DNA of 64,000 nucleotides, taken from NCBI GenBank assembly GCA_947579605.1, contig OX388306.1, positions 1,054,001-1,118,000 of the forward strand, written 5' to 3'. Origin of the DNA: Athripsodes cinereus (lineage: Eukaryota > Arthropoda > Insecta > Trichoptera > Leptoceridae). Positions 1-11,244 of the stretch are shown here, piece by piece. Both the position numbers and the translations under genes were made by a program. The notes below the pieces were generated by a model, which ran no database searches, was not told the origin of the DNA, and saw only the letters and a program-made list of their open reading frames with translations. Position 1 is the first letter of the stretch, and every line of letters starts with the position of its first letter.

Positions 1-71
1 TGGTATAGTAATAGATGATAGTAATAAAGTTTGAAATTGCAGGTACATAAATTATTGATGATATAATTATT

Positions 72-364
72 TCTTCTTCTTCTTCTTTCTGTGCCATGTC
101 AGGTCCCCCCGACGTTGGAGATCACTCCAGCGAAAACCTACCTGTCCTGTGCTGCTCTGAATAGGCCATCCACTGTCCGGATTCCGGTCCACTCCCTAAT
201 GTTGCGCAGCCAGGACATCTGCTTTCTGCCAACTCCCCGTCTTCCCTCTATCTTGCCCTCCAATATAAGGCGGAGGAGACGATACTTCTCTCCACGCAGC
301 ACGTGACCCAAATATGAGATCTTCCTCACTTTGATAATCGACGACAGCTCTCTCCTGGCTCCTT
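72..364 (-). pseudogene. RTE-like LINE reverse transcriptase, C-terminal remnant
   Basis: The minus strand reads RKISYLGHVLRGEKYRLL, LILEGKIEGRRGVGRKQ, MSWLRNIREWTGIRTVDGL, FRAAQDR. This is the post-RT C-terminal region of RTE/BovB-type LINE proteins (GHV.R..KY.LL..I..GKI.G.RG.GR). There is no catalytic core, so it is 5' truncated and dead. A TTC microsatellite abuts it at 72-90. Confidence 0.75.
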
Positions 365-1055
365 TCTAGTACACTTTATATATTGGCTTTTTATTATCAT
401 TTTTGACGCACATTTATGATGTACCATTTTTATTATTTTTTAAATTGTTTTGATTTGTTGCATTCAAGTGTATGTACATGTAAAAGCTGTATTCTTTTTG
501 TAATTGCTCGAAAACAGACATTAGTCTAGTGGGGCAATATATACGATTATGTTTATATCTCTGTATTTGATCTGTTACAAACTAAATTTATTCCTCTCAG
601 ATAAATACCAGTACCATAGTTTATAAAAAGTTACAATTTAGAGTTCGGGTATATGCTTATAATCTAATATAATACAGGATTCACGTCTGAGAGTAACTCT
701 GAGATAAAAATACAAAAAAAAGTCATAAAACCGTGACAATATCCTCCCGCAAGACTCGCCCTCGGGGACTCATTTTGAGGCGGTAGGGAGGTATCATTTT
801 AATACTATCAAACTACTACTCGTATATAACTTAAACTATACGGCGGTGTTCTGATAACAAATAATGCCTCATTCATTTCTCAATATAAAGTACTTAAACA
901 ATTCATTTATTGAGTCGACGTTAATTTTGTAAAACTCAATGTTTGTATATGAAAAAAAAAACACAATTGGTTTTAGTTTTGCTTCAAAGATTTTATTGAA
1001 CAGTGACCTGGTTTTCTTCCATATATAATTTCTCAATATAAAGTATTTTTAAAAT

Positions 1056-1420
1056 GTATTATCTATCTATCTAAACCCTCACGCCATATAAATCGAATGT
1101 CATATAAATCTATCCTTATAAACTTCTTCCATTTTCTCCACATTCATCCAGTTTCTCATACACGCACGCCGATTTCTCTTACTCAACACGCGGCCGATTT
1201 TTAGGATTTGATCCACGTGATCAACCCACGTGGTTCTTGGCCGTCTGCACTTCCTCACACCCCCTCTATCAGATAAATACATCCTCTTCGTCATCCTTTC
1301 ATCGTGCATTCGCTCAACATCCCCAAACTATCGTAACTTATTTACACGCATTCTATCCACAACACTCTTCTCACATCCGCTCATTCTCCTGATATCCTCA
1401 TTCTTCACTCTGTATTATCT
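1056..1420 (-). pseudogene. LINE-A C-terminal and 3' end remnant
   Basis: The minus strand encodes a decayed copy of the same C-terminus as the 60488-61448 element: RMYLSDRGGVRK, TTWVDHVDQILK, VLSKRNRRACMRNWMNVE. It ends in the family's 3' tail (ACGGCGTGAGGG-like, then TAGATAGATAGA). The 5' side is lost at about 1420. Confidence 0.8.
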
Positions 1421-1649
1421 GTTTCCAAAATAGGCTTTCACTTCACTCCGTTATTCCGTGACCCCTGAGCTCACTTACTATTATTTTTTTTTCTTAAGAG
1501 TTTGACAATGACTTCATAAGTCGAAACCTGGTCACTATTTTTATAAATTAATACAGTAAAACTAAAAACAATTTGTTTTTTACATAAAATAAAATGGAGT
1601 TTTACAAAATATATGTCAACTCAATAAATAAAAATATTTTATTTTTTGT

Positions 1650-1755
1650 TTTTGTTTTGTTTAATGGATAAGTTGGAAGATATCGCGCTCCTGTGTAATG
1701 TTTTTTTTTATTCTGTTGTAAACTATTTCTGTGCAATAAAGATTTAAATAATTAT
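1650..1755 (+). repeat. LINE 3' UTR fragment (TTGGAAGA..AATAAAG type)
   Basis: Contains GTTGGAAGATATCGCGCTCC and then TGTGCAATAAAGATTTAAAT, the 3' UTR and polyadenylation signal of an abundant lepidopteran-type LINE. It recurs at 10600, 21322, 27311, 27447, 30640, 36025 and 51405. Confidence 0.6.
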
Positions 1756-1814
1756 TATAAAAATATATTGCAGTACTAATAGAAAGGGCTATTTGATAAA
1801 AAAAAGGTTAAATC

Positions 1815-1955
1815 TTCAAGACACAGATTGTCAGATAACATCAACTGAGATCTAGAGGAGCTAAATGCTAAATACGACTGGCAGTCCATTGCTCAAGATA
1901 GGAAGACTTGGAGATCTATTGTTTTGGAGGCAAATGGAAGGAATGAGTAAGTAAG
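1815..1955 (+). pseudogene. LINE C-terminal scrap
   Basis: Reads RLSDNIN*DLEELNAKYDW, QSIAQDRKTWRSIVLEA. It matches the downstream part of the fragment at 39870-40185 (NINRDLEELNAKDAWQSI..DRKDWRSIVLEAK). Stops interrupt it. Confidence 0.65.
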
Positions 1956-2339
1956 TTTAAATCTTCATTTTTTAAAGATTTCTACAAACACACATATTCA
2001 AATTGCTTAACTTAGTAAAATGTTTGCATGGTCTAATAAACAAGGGTAGGTAGGTACCACTCAACGTAATTAAACAACATTTGCATCAACTTTATGGTTT
2101 TATTTTTTCTGTGCCGTTCCTTTAGTTTTTATTTTATTTTATAGAGTAATAAAAATTTCTAAAAAATGTCTTTGTGCGCATTGGATAATATTAACAAAGA
2201 TGTATTTTATTATGTATTGTATACAAGACAGTCTGACCACCGTACATTTGCAATGATGAAAAAAAAAACATAAAAGAAAATAAAAAAGAAATGAGAATTT
2301 TAAATCAAATGTTTATTTAAAATTTAATTTATCGACCGA

Positions 2340-2485
2340 CGGTTCTTGGTAATGACACAATGCAATAGAATCCTGCGGAGAAATGGCCTGGATGAAGATG
2401 ATATAAGAAACAGAAGAATGTATAACCTTAGAACGAGAAGAGCCGACCCTAACAGCCTACAGCGGCAATAAGTTGGGACAGTGCC
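2340..2485 (+). pseudogene. LINE C-terminal scrap (RRADP type)
   Basis: The plus strand reads RRNGLDEDDIRNRRMYNLR, TRRADPNSLQRQ, then a stop. This resembles the terminal ALDR.KWR..TRRADP motif of RTE-like LINE proteins. No catalytic region is present. Confidence 0.5.
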
Positions 2486-2641
2486 AGGAATTAATAATTT
2501 ATTACCACATATTAATAATTTATTAATGGAATAGATAAATAGTAAAAATTCCACTGTTGACTCAATATATCGTGTTTTATTAATGAAAGGAACATGTTCA
2601 GTAAAAATAAAAACATGAAAATTATTTGGTAGGTAATTTGT

Positions 2642-2850
2642 TTTCATATATACATACATACATAAAATCGTGCCACTTCTCTTGCGGGGTAGGCAAAAAA
2701 AGAACGCTTTTTACTCCTGTCCTTGTTCACGCTTATTGCTTTTACGTCATTCATGCAGTTCTTCATGAATGTTCTTTTGTTCAATATACTAAGAACGTGT
2801 CTCTCCTTGAGGATCTGGCTTACGTCGCTTTGTTTCAACCATGTATATTT
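2642..2850 (-). pseudogene. LINE-A 3' end, heavily decayed
   Basis: Reading minus, VSQILKERHVLS, NKRTFMKNCMNDVKA and a broken GTAGGC tail align with LINE-A (DQILKDGRVLSKRNRRACMRNCMNVEEAK). The tail here is (TACA)n rather than (TAGA)n. Confidence 0.6.
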
Positions 2851-3409
2851 TTTAGCCCTCTTTCATTCCACATTTTTTTCAATGTGTAGGTAATTTGCTT
2901 CATTAAATATACTAAAAACATATTTTACAAAAATATTATTTAAATGCTGTGAGCTTACTATTTTTCATAAATTTCTATTTTAGGAAATTTAATAAAATTC
3001 TAGAAATATTAGAAGCCGTGCTGTGATACACAAAGAATTCCAATTTTGAAATAAGAAAATGAAAAGAATTCGTCATATTAAAACAGAACGTATTACGCAA
3101 GGTGATATTGTATTTAAAATATTTTTTATTTAAAGTAAATATACAGATCTTTCTCTCTACGACATAAATAGACATTCAGAATAGGTGGCAGCATCAAATC
3201 ATCGCCCAAAGCAAGGTTTCCAATATCTCACGGATAAAAAATACTAACGGTCCTCGTAAAATAAATCACCTTTAACATATTTTGCGAAAGACTTGTATAA
3301 GCATCAGAAGGGATCTTTCCGACGCGACACTTCACGATGCCTCTCAGTCTAGAAATCAATTTATATCCTCTTTTTCTTCATGTGTTCCTGACTATCATTA
3401 ATTGCGGGA

Positions 3410-3640
3410 ATGTGTCCCCATCCTGGCCAGACTGACAGCTCCTCAACGCTCCGTTTCTCTGTCTTCTAATTTATATTATGGAGTCAAGAGATCCATCTTC
3501 TTCCAACACCTCTTCGACCCTCGATATTGCCCTTGATGATCAGTTGCAGCAACCGGTACTTTTATTCCCTGAGCACATGGCTTAAATAGGACACTTTCCG
3601 GGTTCGATAATATTTCTAATCAGTTTTTTGGAGAATCTTT
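3410..3640 (-). pseudogene. RTE-like LINE C-terminal remnant
   Basis: The minus strand gives RKVSYLSHVLRE, then after a break LLQLIIKGNIEGRRGVGRRW. This is the same domain as at 72-364 but diverged, with stops. The rest of 2850-4320 shows nothing recognisable. Confidence 0.6.
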
Positions 3641-4324
3641 TCCATCCAAGGTATACGAAACATTCTTCGATGCAACCACATATCAAATGTGTCCAGCTGG
3701 TTCATGTTACTCACTATGAAAGTCAATTAGTTACATTTGATCAAATACCTTAGAAAGGATAAATATTCTTGAAAGTTTTCATTAAGTTAGCAATCTACCT
3801 GAAGATTTCAAAATCGATACAATTCCCACTATAACAAGATAATTGATACTTTAATTATTATGGCTTATCTCCAACTAAGCCAGGATGATGTTTGTAAAAT
3901 CTATCTTTCTTTAACTTTTCTTTAGTTTTTGTAATGAAATCACCTCAAGTGCGCATTTACAATACTATTTGTCGCCATAATTGAATAATTATTACATTTA
4001 TAAAACAAATTAGGTAAAATATTTTTACTGTCACAATTCTTTAAGAGTTAATTTTATAATTTCTATTTTATTAAAATTTATCACTTCATTTAAAGACAAC
4101 GAACACTAATATCAAAACTAACAAATAAAATACACTTTATTTTAGTCGGGAAATAAAAAAAAAATTAAAACATATCTGATATTTAACTATTATTTTTAAT
4201 ATAAAAATTGGAGAAGTTATGGGTTTAGGCAGCTACAAGAGCGCCATCTATCATACTATCTCTCTCAAAACCATCATGGCACTTTGCACACACGGGATAG
4301 AATAAATTAGCTGTAACTCAACAT

Positions 4325-4500
4325 ACAGGTTGTCTTCTACGTGTCAAAAAAGGACATTACGATGGATAAATACCTCATTACTGAATTGAAGATGTTTAAT
4401 ATTTTACTCACATTGTTTTACGATCACCAAACTTTTACAGGACACTTGAAAAGTTACAGAAAAGAGCATTCTTTGCCGGCGACTCTACAGACTACAGCTT
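4325..4500 (-). repeat. SINE-1 body fragment
   Basis: Matches the minus-oriented SINE-1 body at 46600-46780 (TTACAGGACACTTGAAAAGTTAC, ATACCTCATTACTGAATTGA) with moderate divergence. It sits directly before the 91-bp array, whose units read in the opposite orientation. Confidence 0.5.
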
Positions 4501-4531
4501 ATTTCCAAGTTAGGCCAATTTGAAGTTTTTT

Positions 4532-6351
4532 AGATACTAGACATAACTTGTATGATTATTAAATGTATTTACTCTACTGTCTACCCCTTTCATGGAAGAT
4601 ATCGCGATGGTATAGATAGAGAAGATAGTAGACATAACTTGTATGATTATTCAATGTATTTACTCTACTGTCTACCCCTTTCATGGAAGATATCGCGATG
4701 GTATAGATAGAGAAGATAGTAGACATAACTTGTATGATTATTCAATGTATTTACTCTACTGTCTACCCCTTTCATGGAAGATATCGCGATGGTATAGATA
4801 GAGAAGATAGTAGACATAACTTGTATGATTATTCAATGTATTTACTCTACTGTCTACCCCTTTCATGGAAGATATCGCGATGGTATAGATAGAGAAGATA
4901 GTAGACATAACTTGTATGATTATTCAATGTATTTACTCTACTGTCTACCCCTTTCATGGAAGATATCGCGATGGTATAGATAGAGAAGATAGTAGACATA
5001 ACTTGTATGATTATTCAATGTATTTACTCTACTGTCTACCCCTTTCATGGAAGATATCGCGATGGTATAGATAGAGAAGATAGTAGACATAACTTGTATG
5101 ATTATTCAATGTATTTACTCTACTGTCTACCCCTTTCATGGAAGATATCGCGATGGTATAGATAGAGAAGATAGTAGACATAACTTGTATGATTATTCAA
5201 TGTATTTACTCTACTGTCTACCCCTTTCATGGAAGATATCGCGATGGTATAGATAGAGAAGATACTAGACATAACTTGTATGATTATTCAATGTATTTAC
5301 TCTACTGTCTACCCCTTTCATGGAAGATATCGCGATGGTATAGATAGAGAAGATGGTAGACATAACTTGTATGATTATTCAATGTATTTACTCTACTGTC
5401 TACCCCTTTCATGGAAGATATCGCGATGGTATAGATAGAGAAGATACTAGACATAACTTGTATGATTATTCAATGTATTTACTCTACTGTCTACCCCTTT
5501 CATGGAAGATATCGCGATGGTATAGATAGAGAAGATAGTAGACATAACTTGTATGATTATTCAATGTATTTACTCTACTGTCTACCCCTTTCATGGAAGA
5601 TATCGCGATGGTATAGATAGAGAAGATAGTAGACATACCTTGTATGATTATTCAATGTATTTACTCTACTGTCTACCCCTTTCATGGAAGATATCGCGAT
5701 GGTATAGATAGAGAAGATAGTAGACATAACTTGTATGATTATTCAATGTATTTACTCTACTGTCTACCCCTTTCATGGAAGATATCGCGATGGTATAGAT
5801 AGAGAAGATAGTAGACATAACTTGTATGATTATTCAATGTATTTACTCTACTGTCTACCCCTTTCATGGAAGATATCGCGATGGTATAGATAGAGAAGAT
5901 ACTAGACATAACTTGTATGATTATTCAATGTATTTACTCTACTGTCTACCCCTTTCATGGAAGATATCGCGATGGTATAGATAGAGAAGATACTAGACAT
6001 AACTTGTATGATTATTCAATGTATTTACTCTACTGTCTACCCCTTTCATGGAAGATATCGCGATGGTATAGATAGAGAAGATACTAGACATAACTTGTAT
6101 GATTATTAAATGTATTTACTCTACTGGCTACCCCTTTCATGGAAGATATCGCGATGGTATAGATACAGAAGATACTAGACATAACTTGTATGATTATTAA
6201 ATGTATTTACTCTACTGGCTACCCCTTTCATGGAAGATATCGCGATGGTATAGATACAGAAGATACTAGACATAACTTGTATGATTATTAAATGTATTTA
6301 CTCTACTGGCTACCCCTTTCATGGAAGATATCGCGATGGTATAGACAGATA
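4532..6351 (+). repeat. 91-bp satellite, 20 tandem copies, SINE-tail-like
   Basis: The landmark ACATAACTTG occurs at 4541 and, by spacing, every 91 bp to 6270: exactly 20 copies with no length change. Units are nearly identical. Variants are ACTAGAC versus AGTAGAC, and the last three copies share CTGGCTACCCC and GATACAGAAG. The unit aligns with the 3' tail of SINE-1 (CTTGCATG..CTGGCTACCCCACTTGTGGGATATGCCGTGATGGTAT). Confidence 0.95.
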
Positions 6352-7662
6352 AGATACTATAATAGACTATAAGTTTATAAACTAAAACGGCGTTGGATAT
6401 AACCCCTCAAGCTTCTATGTATGGACGTAAGATGAGTACCAAATTCGCATTTATATTGTCTATCTAACGAAGGATTATTGAGTCTACGAGAGGATTGAGA
6501 TATTGCGGTGGTAGAGTGTTGTTTTACTATTATCGACATGGTGTAACGCCTACACCACAGCTCGTAGCTTCCTCACACCTATATTGTTATTGCCCTTCTA
6601 CGCTACGTAGAACATCCATAGGCTACAAGTAGGTAATACAAACCTACCTATGTAGACAATATCATCCGTAATTGTGTTAGTAGTATTAGTACTAACTTTA
6701 GGTAGAAATGAATGAATGGGGTGCTACGTACAGGTTGTGTATTTACGTAGAAACGTAACTCTACGTATCGTAGGCATGTACATTAGTACTGCTTCTACGA
6801 AAAACAAATAATATTGTTCTCACACCTTTTACATACTCTTTCAGCGTTTACTTAATTTTCTTCAGGCGTGTGTATAAAAGGTGAATGTGTATTTAAGTAT
6901 AAAATAATATATTATTGTGTCTGCCTTTGTTTTTGCGTGTGTGAACGTGGTAGTAAAGTTTATGATTTATATCCTTATTTTATTTCATTGTTTAAATGAA
7001 AACCTTGATTTTTTTTGTTACTGGTGGCCTTGACTTAAGGAAGTACAGATCAACATCTTCTTTTATGGACCTGTATCAGTAATGAGTTCAGTTATTTTAT
7101 ACAGGAACCAACGCGTTTTCCATTTTATGTTATATCTGAGCTTAATATTTGCCAAAAACTTATAACCTTTTGATACCAGCGCTTTTTAATTTCTGAGCTT
7201 ATTTATGTTGGTTGTTTCACGTATACTGTGTTATCAATATCAAAGACATAAACAGAAAGTCGACAAAATAGACATAAAAAAGTAAAAACAAAATATATTG
7301 TCTTGGCCAGGCCAATCTCTTAATTAAGTGCGTCTTTAGCATGCATACATTACATTAACAAAATATCAAGAGTAAAACACATTAACAAGTTTGTTTGACT
7401 GATCATTTCAATTTCAATTTTTTTTATACATACTAATTAAGTTTTATTCAGGAATACTTATATAATTTTTCTTCATGAATTGATGGGCATGCTGCTACAA
7501 GCTCTATTTTTGTCATCGTCTGTCAAATTTTTATTGTTTTTTTTTTTTTAAATTAAACATGTAAACGGCTCTGTCGTGTAAAAATGTAAATAAATAAAAT
7601 CAAATAATGTACATTCACCGCAAGCCCAGTATAAACTGGACCCACACCAAACAAGCACTGTA
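6352..7662. other. Unannotated intronic stretch
   Basis: I see no gene. From 6470 to 6830 there is an unusual density of CTACG and TACGTA words. At 7245-7275 the string cagaaagtcgacaaaatag is shared, with one change, with 43183-43200. Confidence 0.4.
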
Positions 7663-7860
7663 GGCCTAGTCAAAACACATTTAAGCGTTACGTTTTCGTT
7701 TCGTTTTCGTTCAAACGTTGACGACGTTGCGAGAACGTGTCAATTTTCGTAACTACTTGTGTATCTTAGATACGAAAATTGACACGTTCTCGCAACCTCG
7801 TCTTGTTTGAACGGACACGAAACGAAAACGTAACGCTTAAATGTGTTTTGACTAGGGGCC
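7663..7860 (+). mobile_element. MITE-A copy 1 (fold-back element)
   Basis: A nearly full-length palindrome of about 200 bp. The left end GGCCTAGTCAAAACACATTT is mirrored by AAATGTGTTTTGACTAGG. The long arms contain AGCGTTACGTTTTCGTTTCG and TTCGTAACTACTTGTGTATC at the centre. It has no coding capacity. Confidence 0.85.
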
Positions 7861-8044
7861 ATGATCATGTTACATTAAATCCTAAATAAGGAAAAACTAA
7901 ATTGTCGAACACCAAAAATGAAGTAACTTATTTGTTAAGTTTAAATGTATTATTTTAGAAACACGAACTATGTCATAATTTCTAGACATTTTTAAGGAGA
8001 TATTTTGACTTTGATGATTATGTATATTGTTAAAAAAAAAGAGA

Positions 8045-8108
8045 TTTCGGTGTACCTACACCATTGGAGATTCTTGAAAAGCTCGTCAATGGTGTAGGTA
8101 CACCGAAA
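8045..8108. repeat. Perfect 22-bp inverted repeat, 20-nt loop
   Basis: The arms TTTCGGTGTACCTACACCAT(TG) at 8045-8066 and 8087-8108 are exact reverse complements. The spacer is 8067-8086. Confidence 0.85.
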
Positions 8109-8167
8109 ACGCGATAGCGTATTTTGAAATTAATGTAGGTACATATACATAGTCATACAAGTATTTT

Positions 8168-8221
8168 TTACTAGCAAATCTCTTACATAATACAATAATT
8201 ATGTAAGAGATTTGCTAGTAA
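8168..8221. repeat. Perfect 22-bp inverted repeat, 10-nt loop
   Basis: The arms TTACTAGCAAATCTCTTACA(TA) and its reverse complement end at 8189 and restart at 8200. It lies only about 60 bp from the preceding hairpin, which has a different sequence. Confidence 0.85.
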
Positions 8222-9486
8222 TATTTAAAACATATATTATAAGAGATAAGAATTGAATAATTTGGTTGTTCATTATTAAGACTACCATCATCTCATCTTC
8301 CTTGGAGAATACGTATAATGAAATCAATATTTCATACCCGCTGTTACATACTTCCATCTACCTTCTATCGATCATATATCTGTACCTACTGTTATTAATA
8401 CTGCCAGCGGGGAAGATGATTCACTAATATTATTATTGCAAAGCACATTTATTTAACAAAATAATGTTGAATTCCACATTTTGAATATAATATAAAATAA
8501 ACAATTAAACATTACATATAATAATGAATATTTTGTTTAAACGCAGTGGCATAATTGCCATCCACATTTCTCATCATTTTACAATCATTTCTCATCGGGT
8601 CTCTATAATATGATCGGCCATGATGACACAAAAACTTAACAGTCTAATGCCAGAAAAAAATCACATTTCCAGATATACAGGATATCAAAGGATCAGTATC
8701 TAAACGCGGGTTCTAAATACCAGCGTTGTGCTTGAAATATCTGTGTTCAAAAACTTTCTAGCAATATAAGAACTTTGATTTATAAATTTACTTTTTTATT
8801 TTTTCCTATTGTTTCTATATTATGGATACGATTATGAAATAATAGAATAAAATGATTTACAAAATGTAGAAGCTCAACATTATTCGAATTTATCTTCCAT
8901 GATGTCTTACGAAATAGTACAGCCATGGAAAATCACTGAAAGAGCAACAGGGGGAAAAGCTTTCTAAATAGCTTGTTGGATGATAGTAGTACAGCCCTCT
9001 CCATAGCATATCTGAGTTTTTCATTCACAGTGAGTCCGTCCGTCCCATTCACAGAAAACACTAAAAGCACGATAATTGTGACTGGTATTCTTCTATCATT
9101 TCATGGCTATTATTATTCCGTTCCCTTACCTTCCCATTCCTGAATACCTCACCTCACTTCACTCGATCTCACCTTCAATATTAAATCGGTGTGAGAGATA
9201 GTATAATCAGATTATGTTATGTATGGAAACTTGGTAACTATTCGTCTATATACATATAATAACACTGTTATGATTGATACTTACGTAAATAAATCAATGT
9301 TTGATATTGAGCTGAACTTTGAGATAAACCGGTTGATGACGATATTGAAAATAAATTGAATTATTTTTTTTAATTCTCGTTTGTTACACTTTAAGGACAA
9401 ATTTACGGAATACATCGATTAGTTCCTATGAGATTATTAGTGTAAAATTTTATGTATTATGTATACACTATTAAAAAAAAATATAT
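8222..9486. other. Unannotated intronic stretch
   Basis: AT-rich sequence. I see no coding signal, RNA gene or repeat with confidence. Confidence 0.4.
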
Positions 9487-9657
9487 CTAGAGTTTGTGTG
9501 TTCACATTGTGAAAAGACATTTTAAACATATTTGATATTAAAAAAAAAACATTGTTCAAGAGAACATGGAAATGTCAAGCTTACTTGACGAAAGTACTCG
9601 AGTAATAAATCAATAGTGAAAACTAAACAGTGTTTTTGTTAATATCAAATTTGTTTA
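9487..9657 (+). mobile_element. Internally deleted Penelope-like element ends
   Basis: CTAGAGTTTGTGTGTTCACA, TTAAACATATTTGATAT, then TGTCAAGCTTACTTGACGAA and ATCAATAGTGAAAACTAAAC match both outer ends of the Penelope-like element at 26130-27263, but its coding interior is missing. Confidence 0.65.
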
Positions 9658-9756
9658 CTATTCACGAAGATCCACCAAGTTGTAAATTAAGATAAAAATC
9701 TTGTATTATATGGGTACTTACGCGATGATACACATCATTCAATACACTAAACACAT

Positions 9757-9842
9757 TTTTTTTTGCCTTTGCCGGGAATCGAATCTGGAATTTCGTAGCT
9801 CAACGGCAAGAGTGTTACCGCCACACCGGTCATCTTCGTGGT
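9757..9842 (-). repeat. SINE-2 tRNA-like head fragment
   Basis: The minus strand reads GGTGTGGCGGTAACACTCTT, GAGCTACGAAATTCCAGATT, CGATTCCCGGCAAAGGC. This is a tRNA-like head with an A-box-like and a B-box-like (GATTCGATTCC) element. It is related to 17439 and 33475. Confidence 0.6.
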
Positions 9843-10599
9843 AATTTGTCTTTTTTGATGGTTCAAGTTCTACATGATGGACTCCTGCCGTCCGATGGTA
9901 TAAACATTTCACAAATGATGCTGTTCATCATAATATTCTGCAACGGCACATTGCTCCTTAAGATCTTGATGGTTTAGCTTTAGATGCAAAAATTCGTTTG
10001 ATTTATACGAAAATAGGTTAAAGTCACAATGAGTACAAGACTCAATTATAACATTTTCAAAGTACATAAATACGTGAAACACTTACAAAACATTGAGAAC
10101 GAACGACAGCTGTCAGTATGTTAAAAATAGAATGTATGTAGGAACATGCATTGTACATTTTTTCTGTTTCATTTTGAGAACCATATGTTATTTTTTGTGG
10201 TTGAGATAAAAAGAAATGTCAAGGTTACAATCTTCCTTTATTATTTTAAAATAATATGTCTTTTCACATTCACACAATAAAATATAATATACCCATATAA
10301 ATATAAACATTCATAAATAAAATAAGATGATAAAGATCATAGTTAGAAGAGAGGATGGCAGATGGGACCCTAGAATCGTGTCTACTTCTCAAAATTTATA
10401 CCGCATTCATATCGTTAGTTGATAAAATTCACAGGCTATTTTTAGTATCAAAAATATTATTCATGAATAAATTTTACATGTTCCGATTCAATATTTTTCT
10501 TACACTCTTTCTCTGACATTACAGAATTTTTCATCTTTAGTCTTCGGTTTTTCCATAAACTCTTTTTATATTCATTGTATGAAATGAAACAGCCGAGAA

Positions 10600-10765
10600 A
10601 AAGTATTTTATTTATTTATTTATTTATTTATTTTATTCTTCACTGTACATTGGTTACAATATTACATAGTGAAATAGTGGCATAAAAATATCAATTATAA
10701 ATTCAATGTACAGAGGGCGAGTTTATCGCTAAAATGCAATGTCTTCCAACTAACCCGGAAAGTAT
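10600..10765 (-). repeat. LINE 3' UTR, minus strand
   Basis: The reverse complement gives GGGTTAGTTGGAAGACATTG, GCGATAAACTCGCCCTCTGT, ATTGTAACCAATGTACAGTG and a (AATA)n tail. It is the same family as 51405-51540 and 27447-27545. Confidence 0.7.
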
Positions 10766-10796
10766 GTGAATAAATGAAATCGTTATTATCAAATAA

Positions 10797-10953
10797 AATA
10801 AAATTTATTTACTATTTTGTTTTTTTGTATTTTTGAGTAAGACTAACGCACGACCGGTTTCGCGGACTCCGAGTTCGCATCATCAGATGCTGATCTATAC
10901 TTACTCTTACTCAAAAGTAACACAAAACAAAATAGTAAATAAATTATTTTTTT
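10797..10953 (-). ncRNA. Inverted-repeat element with hammerhead-ribozyme-like core
   Basis: Arms of about 40 bp (TTTACTATTTTGTTTTTTTG and its complement) flank a core on the minus strand. An 11-bp stem TTTTGAGTAAG/CTTACTCAAAA encloses GCAT, CTGATGA (10880-10886), a stem GCGAACTC/GAGTCCGC, GAAA, the palindrome ACCGGT (10853-10858), then GTC and GTGC pairing with GCAT. That is the order of a type I hammerhead with a minimal stem III. One extra U between CTGATGA and stem II departs from the consensus. Such ribozymes are known in Penelope-like retroelements. Confidence 0.45.
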
Positions 10954-11244
10954 ATTGGATAATTTAAAATGAAGTGTTACAAAGTTAATGCCGATACAAT
11001 GAATGAAATCGTTAATGTTTGTATATATTCATGGTTGTCTATGGTCGCGAATGGCGGTCCGCTGATAAAATGGGCTTTTTTCTGCGGAACTTCCCACAAT
11101 GCACACCAGATGGCAGCACAGATAATAAGGGTCTAACACAACTGTCAAACATTAGACAACAACTGCGTTCGTTTTATCGATATTGCAGTTTTTTGTTATC
11201 CTCTACCGTGTTTCATACTTATTTATATATATGAAAAATGAATA

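Noticed and set aside
4532..6351. CRISPR-like array
   Set aside because: Units are contiguous 91-bp repeats without unique spacers, in a eukaryotic genome.
9487..9657. Second full hammerhead at the GTCAAG..CTTGACGAAAG hairpin
   Set aside because: There is a stem followed by GAAA but no CTGATGA box on either strand nearby.
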